A stretch of 33,220 bases of DNA from NCBI GenBank assembly GCA_022772585.1, contig JALEZN010000063.1:1-33220 (forward strand), in the 5' to 3' direction. The translations under genes were made by a program, and so were the position numbers. The notes under the pieces are model-generated. The model had not been told where the DNA came from and made no database searches. It was given only the letters and a program-made list of their open reading frames with translations. Source of the stretch: Clostridiales bacterium. GTDB lineage: Bacteria; Bacillota; Clostridia; Oscillospirales; Oscillospiraceae. This document shows, one piece after another, positions 23,787 through 29,672 of this stretch; position 1 is the stretch's first letter, and the number at the start of each line of letters is the position of its first letter.

Positions 23787-23848
23787 TGATATTCTATCTC
23801 CTCTCCCAGAAGTTACCCCTTGTTTCCAGACCGTAAAAGACGCGCGAG

Positions 23849-24607
23849 CTATGCGGTTTTCCGTCTGGACGGTGGCCTTGTTCCTTTCTTCTGCTCCTTT
23901 CTACTTGGCATCAAATATTTTATGTAGGCGTACTCGCCCCACCCCTTATTGTCGGAGTTTCGCGCCAGAACGATGGCGCCTGGCGGCAGTGTGATTGTAA
24001 CATTGTCCTTAACGTAGTCAGACTCGACCTTAGGCTTGGCCAGACCGATGGAGGGTGTCCATGTCCGCTCACCAAGCCGGCAGCGTCCAACCTCTCTAGG
24101 CTCTTTCGTCAGGTACTTGGCCAGTGCCTCGTATCCCTCCCATACGTCCAGACGCTCCACTTCCACATTGCCATACGGCCAGAGAGACTGTAGGGTCTCT
24201 ACGTCCTGTCCTGTTCCGTTAAGTACCATGTGGTGGTGGATGCGGCCGCCCTCCGAAGAGAGCTGCTCTGTGACGTATATGTACCGCGTCGGATGAGAGA
24301 GTACCTTACGGCACCCGCGGAGCTGCCGTAGCATCTTCCGGTATCGTTTCAGTGCGGTTTCTTTGTTTAACGGAAGGTGTTCGTCGTCATAGGTATGGAC
24401 CACGTGGAGATCCATAGATCTAAAGTTGGCTGCCAGAAGCATCTCCAGCTTTTGCCACGCTCGGCGCAGGTTAATCCGTTCCTGCGCCGCCGTGGTCATC
24501 TCCCTTTTGCAGTGCTGCTGATGTGCGTCATCCCGTGGACCTGCGACGGTGTAGCACACAGCCGCCACCAGCCGCCCGGCAGTGATCGTCTTGATCCGTT
24601 TACCCAT
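23849..24607 (-). CDS. HUH replication initiator (rolling-circle-type Rep)
   Basis: 252 residues. It carries the motifs of a single-strand nicking and joining HUH endonuclease: motif 1 DLHVVHTYDD (66-75), motif 2 GRIHHHMVLNG with metal-binding His124 and His126, and motif 3 YEALAKYLTKE with likely catalytic Tyr165 and following Lys168. It fits the phage G2P/ORF2-type replication-associated proteins. It would nick an origin to start rolling-circle synthesis. It overlaps its upstream RHH gene by 8 bases and has GGAGG 4 bases before the ATG. No helicase domain is attached. I could not identify the nick site. Confidence 0.85.
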   Translation of the reverse strand: MGKRIKTITAGRLVAAVCYTVAGPRDDAHQQHCKREMTTAAQERINLRRAWQKLEMLLAANFRSMDLHVVHTYDDEHLPLNKETALKRYRKMLRQLRGCRKVLSHPTRYIYVTEQLSSEGGRIHHHMVLNGTGQDVETLQSLWPYGNVEVERLDVWEGYEALAKYLTKEPREVGRCRLGERTWTPSIGLAKPKVESDYVKDNVTITLPPGAIVLARNSDNKGWGEYAYIKYLMPSRKEQKKGTRPPSRRKTA

Positions 24608-24779
24608 CGCTCCTCCTCTGGTCCTCCGGACGGATGGAAATCATCTTTTCCCGGACCAGCTTGTCCACCGCCCTACCGGTCTCCCGGTATCCACAGATAC
24701 GAGCCAGGTCCCGCAGGTGCCACGCCGTCTGCGCTGTGACCAGGATCGAAATGCGCCTAAGGCCCTTTTTACGGCTCAT
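24600..24779 (-). CDS. Small ribbon-helix-helix-like protein
   Basis: 59 residues. RRISILVTAQTAWHLRDLA, then RETGRAVDKLVREKM, has the strand-helix-helix pattern of Arc/CopG-type DNA-binding proteins. It is placed directly before the Rep gene (8-base overlap), so it may help Rep recognise the origin or control its copy number. ATG 24779 is preceded by GGAGG and overlaps the upstream stop by 11 bases. Confidence 0.65.
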   Translation of the reverse strand: MSRKKGLRRISILVTAQTAWHLRDLARICGYRETGRAVDKLVREKMISIRPEDQRRSDG

Positions 24780-25230
24780 CCGGTGCCTCCAGTGCATCCA
24801 GGGCTGATGCAATACGCTTCCAGGTCTCCAGTGTCAGTGGCATCCGGTCCACCAGTGCTCCTCTGAGGTATGCAGCTGTCACCCCCCCGGCCAGCGCGGC
24901 CACATCATCCAGGCTCCCAGGGCCCTTGTGCTTCCAATACCTTCTGAGCCGTTCAAATGCTGCCCGCTTTTCCGCGGCGCCCTTTCCGCTGAATTTGGGC
25001 TCCGGCGTCTTAGGTTCCGGTTCCGTATCCGGCTTATCGGTCTCCGTCCGGCATGCCGGCCGCACGATGTAGTTCCCAGTATCAGTCAAGCATGTAGACT
25101 GCATGCATGTATAGGTGCATGTGTCTGGAAGTACCAGCACCCCACAACCCAGGGACTCCATTACGTAATCCCTGAATTCTCGCAGCTCATCCACGTTCCG
25201 GCATGGCGCTGCTACAATCAACGTGTCCAT
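24769..25230 (-). CDS. Unknown protein with C-terminal HTH-like region
   Basis: 153 residues. The first 45 residues (TLIVAAPCRNVDELREF) look alpha/beta. A Thr/Pro/Glu-rich linker follows (about 62-85). The last 70 residues contain GSLDDVAALAGGVTAAYLRGA and PLTLETWKRIASAL, resembling a helix-turn-helix of the XRE kind. ATG 25230 with AAAGGAG 8 bases upstream is preferred to the ATG two codons earlier. As an early gene of the Rep operon it may be its regulator, but no target can be shown. Confidence 0.6.
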   Translation of the reverse strand: MDTLIVAAPCRNVDELREFRDYVMESLGCGVLVLPDTCTYTCMQSTCLTDTGNYIVRPACRTETDKPDTEPEPKTPEPKFSGKGAAEKRAAFERLRRYWKHKGPGSLDDVAALAGGVTAAYLRGALVDRMPLTLETWKRIASALDALEAPDEP

Positions 25231-25267
25231 GATCATCTCTCCTTTCGGTGTCCAATTCGGGCACCGC

Positions 25268-25516
25268 TCACGCTTTCCCCATTAGTTCCTTCATCAGATC
25301 TTCCGCCTCATAATCCGGCGTCTCCGGATCGTTGAGGCGTTCGATCAGGTTCTCAATATCTCGGAGCTTGCAAAGGGCGCCGTAGACCTTTGGCGGCAGT
25401 GCCGCCAGCTCCACACCTGCAATGCCCCAGGTCCCATTTTGTTTCCTCCATGTCAATCTCACTTTTTTGGCCTCCTTTTCCATTACTAAATCTTCAGCAG
25501 TTACTTTGAAAATCAT
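25268..25516 (-). CDS. Small unknown protein, first gene of the Rep operon
   Basis: 82 residues, not recognised. An N-terminal strand-rich part (KVRLTWRKQNGTWGIAGVEL) is followed by two charged helices (LPPKVYGALCKLRDIENLIE and DYEAEDLMKELMGKA). The ribosome site is weak; an internal ATG at 25483 is an alternative start. It lies about 80 bases downstream of a candidate minus-strand promoter. Confidence 0.6.
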   Translation of the reverse strand: MIFKVTAEDLVMEKEAKKVRLTWRKQNGTWGIAGVELAALPPKVYGALCKLRDIENLIERLNDPETPDYEAEDLMKELMGKA

Positions 25517-25573
25517 TTATTGTCATCTGGCTCGGCTGTCAGCTTCCCCGCTAAAATTTTTTTGATTTTCCCG

Positions 25574-25602
25574 TTGACATATACGTTATTTGGTGTTATT
25601 AT
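25574..25602 (+). promoter_or_regulatory. Sigma-A promoter of the plus-strand cassette
   Basis: TTGACA (25574-25579) and TATTAT (25597-25602) are separated by 17 bases. Transcription would start near 25609, and AAGGAGGTC sits before the first gene at 25647. Confidence 0.85.
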
Positions 25603-25630
25603 AGCATCACAAGGCACACCAAACAACGTA
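25582..25630. promoter_or_regulatory. 15-bp inverted repeat spanning both divergent promoters
   Basis: TACGTTATTTGGTGT (25582-25596) and ACACCAAACAACGTA (25616-25630) match in 14 of 15 positions. The left arm fills the spacer of the plus promoter. The right arm covers the -35 box of the minus promoter and lies just before the ribosome site of the plus gene. Arm centres are 34 bases apart, about three helical turns. One dimeric repressor pair could control both operons. Confidence 0.82.
25598..25626 (-). promoter_or_regulatory. Candidate divergent promoter of the Rep operon
   Basis: On the minus strand TATAAT (plus coordinates 25598-25603) is preceded 17 bases upstream by TTGTTT (25621-25626), a weak -35 box. 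Its -10 box overlaps the -10 box of the opposite promoter almost completely, so the two should exclude each other. Confidence 0.6.
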
Positions 25631-25646
25631 CAAGGAGGTCAATAAA

Positions 25647-25949
25647 ATGGCGACTGTCAACTATCACGGTCTCAATATCAAGGGTCTCCGCAAGGCGAGC
25701 GGCTCCACTGTCAACTGGTCTCCCCGTTCCGGCGGGTACGATGAGATCTTTTACGATTTGTCCACCGGAGAGGTCTGGACCATCACCCAGGTAAGCCTCG
25801 GGTGCAACTCCTGGACCGAGTATCACGACAGAAACGTCATCAAGATCTGCAACACCTCCCGTCACATGACCATGCAGGAGATCTCCGACGCCATCTATGA
25901 GGCCGTCCGGTTTGAGAAGATGTGCAGCGCGAGCTGCCAGGAAGTCTGA
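25647..25949 (+). CDS. Unknown 100-residue protein, first gene of the opposite-strand cassette
   Basis: 100 residues, not recognised. A compact mixed pattern: NYHGLNIKGLRKASGSTVNW, GGYDEIFYDLSTGEVWTITQ, TEYHDRNVIKICNT, then a C-terminal helix (MTMQEISDAIYEAVRF) and a tail with two cysteines (CSASC). There is no membrane segment, signal peptide or catalytic motif. A strong promoter and AGGAGGT suggest high expression. It is followed with a 1-base overlap (TGATG) by a zinc-ribbon gene and then an HTH gene. Size and context resemble those of anti-defence proteins, but nothing in the sequence itself shows such a role. Confidence 0.8.
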   Translation: MATVNYHGLNIKGLRKASGSTVNWSPRSGGYDEIFYDLSTGEVWTITQVSLGCNSWTEYHDRNVIKICNTSRHMTMQEISDAIYEAVRFEKMCSASCQEV

Positions 25950-26578
25950 TGCTCCGGGTGTGCCAGCGCTGCGGGTGCGTCTTTGACGGAGGCTACGCAG
26001 CCTTAAAATGTCCAAAATGTGTTGCTATGGAGCGCAGCAGTACCATCCGCCCAAGAGTCTGCCGCACTTGTGGCCGTACCTTTGACGGCGGTCCCCGTGC
26101 CTGGTACTGTCCAGAGTGCCGGGCAGAGCGGGATAAGGCCAGCAGCCGCGCTTACAAAGCTCGGATAGCTGCAGGTACCACCCGTAAAATCGGTAGCACA
26201 GACATCTGCGAGGTCTGTGGCAAGGAATACATCGTATCCGGCGGCTTACAGAAATACTGCCCTGACTGTGCGCCAGATGCAGTCCGTGAGATCGACCGTG
26301 CTCAGGCCCGTGCCTGGTCGTCCGCCAATACGACTCCGGAGAGCCGCCGCAAGGCGCGTAACGCAGCAGCAGCCATGCACAAATGCGTCGTATGCGGTAA
26401 GCTGTTTCCGCACGATCCGGCAAGGGGAAAGGCCACTACCTGCTCCAAAGAGTGCTCCGCAGCCCTGCACGACGCCCGCTCCAAAGAGTGGGAGGCCGCC
26501 AACCGGGCATACCGCAACAAATACCGCCGGGAGCAGCGGGCCGGCAAAAAAAGGAAAGATGGCGATATCAATGACTGA
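25949..26578 (+). CDS. Four-zinc-ribbon protein
   Basis: 209 residues. Four tandem zinc-ribbon modules: Cys5/8 with 21/24, Cys38/41 with 54/57, Cys87/90 with 104/107, and Cys146/149 with 165/169 (the last pair CX3C). The first two share the pattern CXXCGXXFDGG, so they look duplicated. The C-terminal 40 residues are strongly basic (NRAYRNKYRREQRAGKKRK), suggesting DNA or RNA binding. The start is ATG 25949 overlapping the previous stop as TGATG; an earlier in-frame start would overlap that gene by 28 bases. Function is unknown. Confidence 0.8.
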   Translation: MLRVCQRCGCVFDGGYAALKCPKCVAMERSSTIRPRVCRTCGRTFDGGPRAWYCPECRAERDKASSRAYKARIAAGTTRKIGSTDICEVCGKEYIVSGGLQKYCPDCAPDAVREIDRAQARAWSSANTTPESRRKARNAAAAMHKCVVCGKLFPHDPARGKATTCSKECSAALHDARSKEWEAANRAYRNKYRREQRAGKKRKDGDIND

Positions 26579-26903
26579 CAGGCAATTTTACACGCTCTAC
26601 TCCGATGCTCTTGACAGCAGTGACCGTGACGCGTATGTCTCCGACTGGGCCCTATCGTCCATGTGGGGCGATGACAATGACCCCATCCAGCTGGCCGATC
26701 TGTGCGGTAAGGTCTGGGATCTGGCCCACCTCACTGTAGCGGACATCAGGGCTCACACGGGACTGACTCAGGCCGCCTTTGCGGAGCGCTTTTTGATCCC
26801 TTACCGCACCATCCAAAACTGGGAGAGCCGCAACAGCTGCGCCCCATATGTCATCCTCATGCTCGCCAGGCTGTGTGGTATGGCAGACGGCCTTTTCTCC
26901 TGA
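26571..26903 (+). CDS. Helix-turn-helix regulator, last gene of the cassette
   Basis: 110 residues. The N-terminal half is acidic (MTDRQFYTLYSDALDSSDRD, SSMWGDDNDPIQL). The C-terminal half holds an XRE-like helix-turn-helix: VADIRAHTGLTQAAFAERF then IPYRTIQNWESR (57-87). It probably represses its own operon through the inverted repeat at 25582-25630; this is an inference from layout. ATG 26571 overlaps the previous gene by 8 bases; ATG 26559 is a possible earlier start. A perfect terminator follows within 10 bases. Confidence 0.8.
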   Translation: MTDRQFYTLYSDALDSSDRDAYVSDWALSSMWGDDNDPIQLADLCGKVWDLAHLTVADIRAHTGLTQAAFAERFLIPYRTIQNWESRNSCAPYVILMLARLCGMADGLFS

Positions 26904-26912
26904 TCATCTATC

Positions 26913-26939
26913 GCCCGCCCTCATTGGGCGGGCTTTTTT
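26913..26939 (+). terminator. Intrinsic terminator of the plus-strand cassette
   Basis: GCCCGCCC (26913-26920), loop TCATT, GGGCGGGC (26926-26933), then TTTTTT. The stop codon of the convergent minus-strand gene lies in the loop. Confidence 0.93.
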
Positions 26940-27226
26940 GCGCTCTCAATCTCCCCGCCGCATGCGGCGTAACCGGCCAGGTCGATCCAGTTATCATCCT
27001 TGCTGTGGCCGGTGGCGATGCGTGCGATCTTCAGCAGGGCCAGCATGGCGGCAACGTCCTTCGGCATGATCGTTATGTATCCCCGATCGTCTTTTCTGAG
27101 CGCCCGTAAATAGGCCGCCCACATCCGTGCGATGGTGTCAAAGCTGTCCTCCGGCGTTCCGTAGTCCTGCTCCAGGTCTCCGCACACGCACTTCTCTGCG
27201 GCGGCCAATACGTCTTTTCTGGTCAT
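26921..27226 (-). CDS. DUF6378-like phage protein
   Basis: 101 residues, helical. DLEQDYGTPEDSFDTIARMW, AAYLRALR, MPKDVAAMLALLKIARI and DDNWIDLAGYAACGGEIE fit the DUF6378 pattern widespread in phages of Firmicutes and other bacteria. Its role is unknown; its layout somewhat recalls nucleotide pyrophosphatases (MazG-like helices), but without a clear EXXE metal motif. ATG 27226 overlaps the methyltransferase stop as TGATG. Confidence 0.75.
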   Translation of the reverse strand: MTRKDVLAAAEKCVCGDLEQDYGTPEDSFDTIARMWAAYLRALRKDDRGYITIMPKDVAAMLALLKIARIATGHSKDDNWIDLAGYAACGGEIESAKKPAQ

Positions 27227-27729
27227 CACTCATCACCGACTTCCAGTTTCATAAAACATGCCCAAAAGGTGCGAGATTGTTTCCCGCTATGATGCCCGAA
27301 TAGAGGCTTCTGCCCTATCGCTTTCCACACTTTTTCAGCGGGAATGTCATACTCAGACCATTTGAAAATGAGCACGCCATCTGGCTTTAGCACCCTCATA
27401 CATTCGGCAAAGCCGTCATTAAGCATCTGCGGCCAAGTATCATCTAATTTCCCGTACTTTTTGACAAGCCATGCGGTGTCCTTTGCTCCTGTTAAATGCG
27501 GCGGGTCGAATACTACAAGCGGAAAAGAATTATCTTGGAATGGCAGCGCGGTGAAATCACATAACACATCTGGATCTACAATACAATCTCTTGTAGATTT
27601 TCCATCACCGCTTTTCCAACAGCCCTGGAAGGTTCCCCTTCTCTTATCACAATACAGCGCAGCGGGATGATGCTTGTTGAACCAAATGGTCCGGGATCCA
27701 CAGGTCACATCAAGTATTTTCTTTTCCAT
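27226..27729 (-). CDS. Orphan SAM-dependent methyltransferase with DPPH motif
   Basis: 167 residues, a small class I methyltransferase. ILDVTCGSRTIWF (5-17) is the SAM-binding motif I, and VVFDPPHLTG with DPPH at 75-78 is the catalytic motif IV seen in amino-methylating DNA enzymes (adenine N6 or cytosine N4). ECMRVLKPDGVLIFKW is the following strand. It has no target-recognition domain and no restriction partner nearby, so it may protect phage DNA or change regulation. ATG 27729 with AAAGGGAG upstream; overlaps the previous gene by 20 bases. Confidence 0.85.
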   Translation of the reverse strand: MEKKILDVTCGSRTIWFNKHHPAALYCDKRRGTFQGCWKSGDGKSTRDCIVDPDVLCDFTALPFQDNSFPLVVFDPPHLTGAKDTAWLVKKYGKLDDTWPQMLNDGFAECMRVLKPDGVLIFKWSEYDIPAEKVWKAIGQKPLFGHHSGKQSRTFWACFMKLEVGDE

Positions 27730-28060
27730 GCAAACGCTCCCTTTCGTTGTGTTCATCCCCATCCATCTTTGCCCCGCAGTTGGGGCAGTAGTTGCCGCCC
27801 CGCACATAGATTGCCATTGCATAAGCTTTGTGGCCACAGTTGGTGCACTTGACAATCTCAAACTGCTCTGAACAGTTCTCGTAGTGGTCATGCACCCACC
27901 GCCCATGCCGCACCGGTGCAACGTCGGCGGATGGCAGTGCATCGATTTCTCTCGCAATGCAATCAGCCAATCCACTATGTATTCCTATAGCTGACCCGTT
28001 CATGCACCCATACCTATCCGCCACCTTTTCCGCCGCATCCCGCTCAATATACTCAGGCAT
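27710..28060 (-). CDS. Zinc-ribbon phage protein
   Basis: 116 residues. MPEYIERDAAEKVADRYG, IDALPSADVAPVRHGRWV and the zinc ribbon KCTNCGHKAYA with NYCPNCGAKMDG make up a type very common in clostridial phages and of unknown function. ATG 28060 is favoured over ATG 28066 because of the distance to GGAGGAGG. It overlaps its neighbours by 8 and 20 bases. Confidence 0.75.
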   Translation of the reverse strand: MPEYIERDAAEKVADRYGCMNGSAIGIHSGLADCIAREIDALPSADVAPVRHGRWVHDHYENCSEQFEIVKCTNCGHKAYAMAIYVRGGNYCPNCGAKMDGDEHNERERLHGKENT

Positions 28061-28274
28061 GGTCATCCTCCTCCGCTGGCTTCTTGAGCCATTTCAAAGC
28101 GCACCGAAAACAATTCGGCTCTGTGCAATCCGTCTTTCCGTCTAACTGGTGCGGGCACATAATTACCATTGACAGTTCCTCGTCGCTCATGGACCGGTCG
28201 GTCACCCCGCAGAACTGGCAGACGACGAACACCACCCGCATGGCCTGTTTCCTCCGAAGATCTCGCTTATTCAT
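28053..28274 (-). CDS. Small cysteine-rich protein
   Basis: 73 residues. A basic N-terminus (MNKRDLRRKQAMR), then VVCQFCG, MCPHQ, DCTEPNCFRCALKW: six cysteines, probably a zinc-binding fold. Function is unknown. ATG 28274 has GGAGG 6 bases upstream and overlaps the previous gene by 8 bases; the much longer in-frame version has no ribosome site. Confidence 0.65.
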   Translation of the reverse strand: MNKRDLRRKQAMRVVFVVCQFCGVTDRSMSDEELSMVIMCPHQLDGKTDCTEPNCFRCALKWLKKPAEEDDHA

Positions 28275-28485
28275 CGGGCGCCTCCAGATGCATACTGAAG
28301 AGAGTGCCCTGGAGAATCTGAGTAAGGAAAGGCCGGACACACTCTCTGATCTCCGGATGAACGGCCACCATGAACCCCATCAGATTATGGGGCATCTTAG
28401 GGCCGCAGGCGTCTGCATAGACAACAGCCTCATTCCTGGGGACTCCCTGCGACATCAGCAGCTTGATCATCCTCTTTCGCTTCAT
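28267..28485 (-). CDS. Small helical unknown protein
   Basis: 72 residues. A basic N-terminus (MKRKRMIKLLMSQGVPRNEA) leads to a mostly helical body with ACGPKMPHNLMGFMVAVHPE. Not recognised. GGAGGAG lies 5-8 bases before the ATG, which overlaps the upstream stop as ATGA. Tight coupling on both sides supports a real gene. Confidence 0.65.
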   Translation of the reverse strand: MKRKRMIKLLMSQGVPRNEAVVYADACGPKMPHNLMGFMVAVHPEIRECVRPFLTQILQGTLFSMHLEAPDE

Positions 28486-28622
28486 CCCTGCTCCTCCTTA
28501 TCCGTCCAGTAGCGGCACTCCTCGCAGCTGCCGCCGTACACCTCGGCAAACTCCTCCAGGTTGTCGCACATACAATAGTCGTTCTTCTCATCAGACCAAT
28601 CAGGTCTCGTGCAGCCTTTCAT
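28482..28622 (-). CDS. 46-residue cysteine-rich protein
   Basis: Begins MKGCTRPDWSDEKNDYCMCD and has CEEC near the C-terminus (five cysteines), probably a small zinc-binding protein. GGAGG lies 7 bases before the ATG. An apparent much longer reading frame upstream is antisense-like overlap with SSB and is not supported. Function unknown. Confidence 0.65.
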   Translation of the reverse strand: MKGCTRPDWSDEKNDYCMCDNLEEFAEVYGGSCEECRYWTDKEEQG

Positions 28623-28638
28623 GAATAAACCTCCTTCA

Positions 28639-29064
28639 TCAGAACGGCAGTTCGCCGTCATCATTCTCGATTTCCGTAAAACCTCCGGGTGCGGGAGCCG
28701 CAGGCCCGGCCGGAGCATCGCCGCCGTCAGCCTTCTTGGGACTGTCCGCAAAATATACACTGCTGGCCAAAACCTCCCAGGCCCTGCGCTTGTTCCCGTT
28801 GCGGTCGGTATAGTCCCGCATCTGCCAGCGGCCTTCAACGACCACCATCCGCCCCTTGGCCAGATACTTGTTCACGAAGATCGCGGTGTTTCCCCAGGCC
28901 ACCACATCGATGTAGTCCGTACCGCGCTCCCCGCTCTGATCCTTGTAGTCACGCTCACAGGCGATGGAGAAGCTGGCAACATTCTTGCCGCTCTGCGTAT
29001 TCCGCAGCTCCGGACTATGTACCAGCCGCCCCATGCCTACCCATTTGTTCAGCACTTCTCTCAC
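28639..29064 (-). CDS. ssb: Single-stranded DNA-binding protein
   Basis: 141 residues. OB-fold pattern MGRLVHSPELRNTQSGKNVA, FSIACERDYKD, TDYIDVVAWGNTAIFVNKYL and KGRMVVVEGRWQMRDYTDRN (about 11-95), then a Gly/Ala/Pro linker and the acidic tip DDGELPF that recruits other replication proteins. GTG 29064 overlaps the upstream stop (GTGA); GTG 29055 is an equally credible start. It works with the DnaB-type helicase and possibly the HUH Rep. Confidence 0.95.
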   Translation of the reverse strand: MREVLNKWVGMGRLVHSPELRNTQSGKNVASFSIACERDYKDQSGERGTDYIDVVAWGNTAIFVNKYLAKGRMVVVEGRWQMRDYTDRNGNKRRAWEVLASSVYFADSPKKADGGDAPAGPAAPAPGGFTEIENDDGELPF

Positions 29065-29297
29065 CGTCCTTCTTTAAGTTCACGCTGCCGCTCATCGATG
29101 AAGTCGCTGAGATCAGCCTCGCGGAGGGCAAAGGCATCGCCCCGATAATTGCAGGCCACAGCCTTGCCGGGATGCCTATCACTGACAGCCCACCGCTCGG
29201 CCCGCACATGGGAGGCCGCGCACTTGGCGGCCTCCCTTTGCGTGTCCCAAAACCGATGGCAGCCGGGACACCTCCACCATGTTTCGATATGAGCCAT
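29061..29297 (-). CDS. Small zinc-finger-like protein
   Basis: 78 residues. WWRCPGCHRFWDTQREAAKC with a following SHVRAE gives Cys-Cys-Cys-His, a possible zinc finger; the rest is a charged helix. Unknown role. The ATG has a modest AAGG site. The gene is coupled to ssb by a GTGA overlap. Confidence 0.65.
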   Translation of the reverse strand: MAHIETWWRCPGCHRFWDTQREAAKCAASHVRAERWAVSDRHPGKAVACNYRGDAFALREADLSDFIDERQRELKEGR

Positions 29298-29339
29298 GAG
29301 TCACGCCTTATCCATCAGCGACAGCTGCTGGGGAGTGAC

Positions 29340-29462
29340 TTACTCAACGCTGACCACCCGGCTGTCTCCAAAGCGCTCCAGGTACATGGCAAGATCCTCT
29401 TTGATGCCGATGGCCTGCCCGGCCGGGGCGTTGACCTTGATTGTGATAATAAGCATCGCCAT
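29340..29462 (-). CDS. 40-residue phage protein
   Basis: MAMLIITIKVNAPAGQAIGI, then an amphipathic helix and FGDSRVVSVE at the end: a beta-helix-beta mini-protein of a kind recurring in clostridial phages. ATG 29462 follows the upstream stop directly (TGAATG) with GGAGAG in front. The role is unknown. The 42 bases after it hold no gene. Confidence 0.6.
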   Translation of the reverse strand: MAMLIITIKVNAPAGQAIGIKEDLAMYLERFGDSRVVSVE

Positions 29463-29672
29463 TCACTCTCCAATCCCATAGTCGTCAAGGAAATTGCTGT
29501 AGCACTTTGGGCAGAAATGCATCAGAATGCTCATGCTCTCCCCTCTGCGCAGCCTGTAGATAGCAATCGCATTTTTCTTCAGCAGTTCCATGCCGCAGCG
29601 AGCACACCGTGTGATGAATCGTTCATCAGGTCGCCATTCCTGTGGAATCGTCTCAAACGCTTCAGGCCTCAT
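29463..29672 (-). CDS. Zinc-ribbon protein downstream of ParB
   Basis: 69 residues. RCARCGMELLKK and HFCPKCYSNFL form a CXXC-CXXC ribbon. ATG 29672 has GGAGG 6 bases upstream inside the end of parB and overlaps it by 11 bases. Unknown function; nucleic-acid or protein binding is likely. Confidence 0.7.
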   Translation of the reverse strand: MRPEAFETIPQEWRPDERFITRCARCGMELLKKNAIAIYRLRRGESMSILMHFCPKCYSNFLDDYGIGE

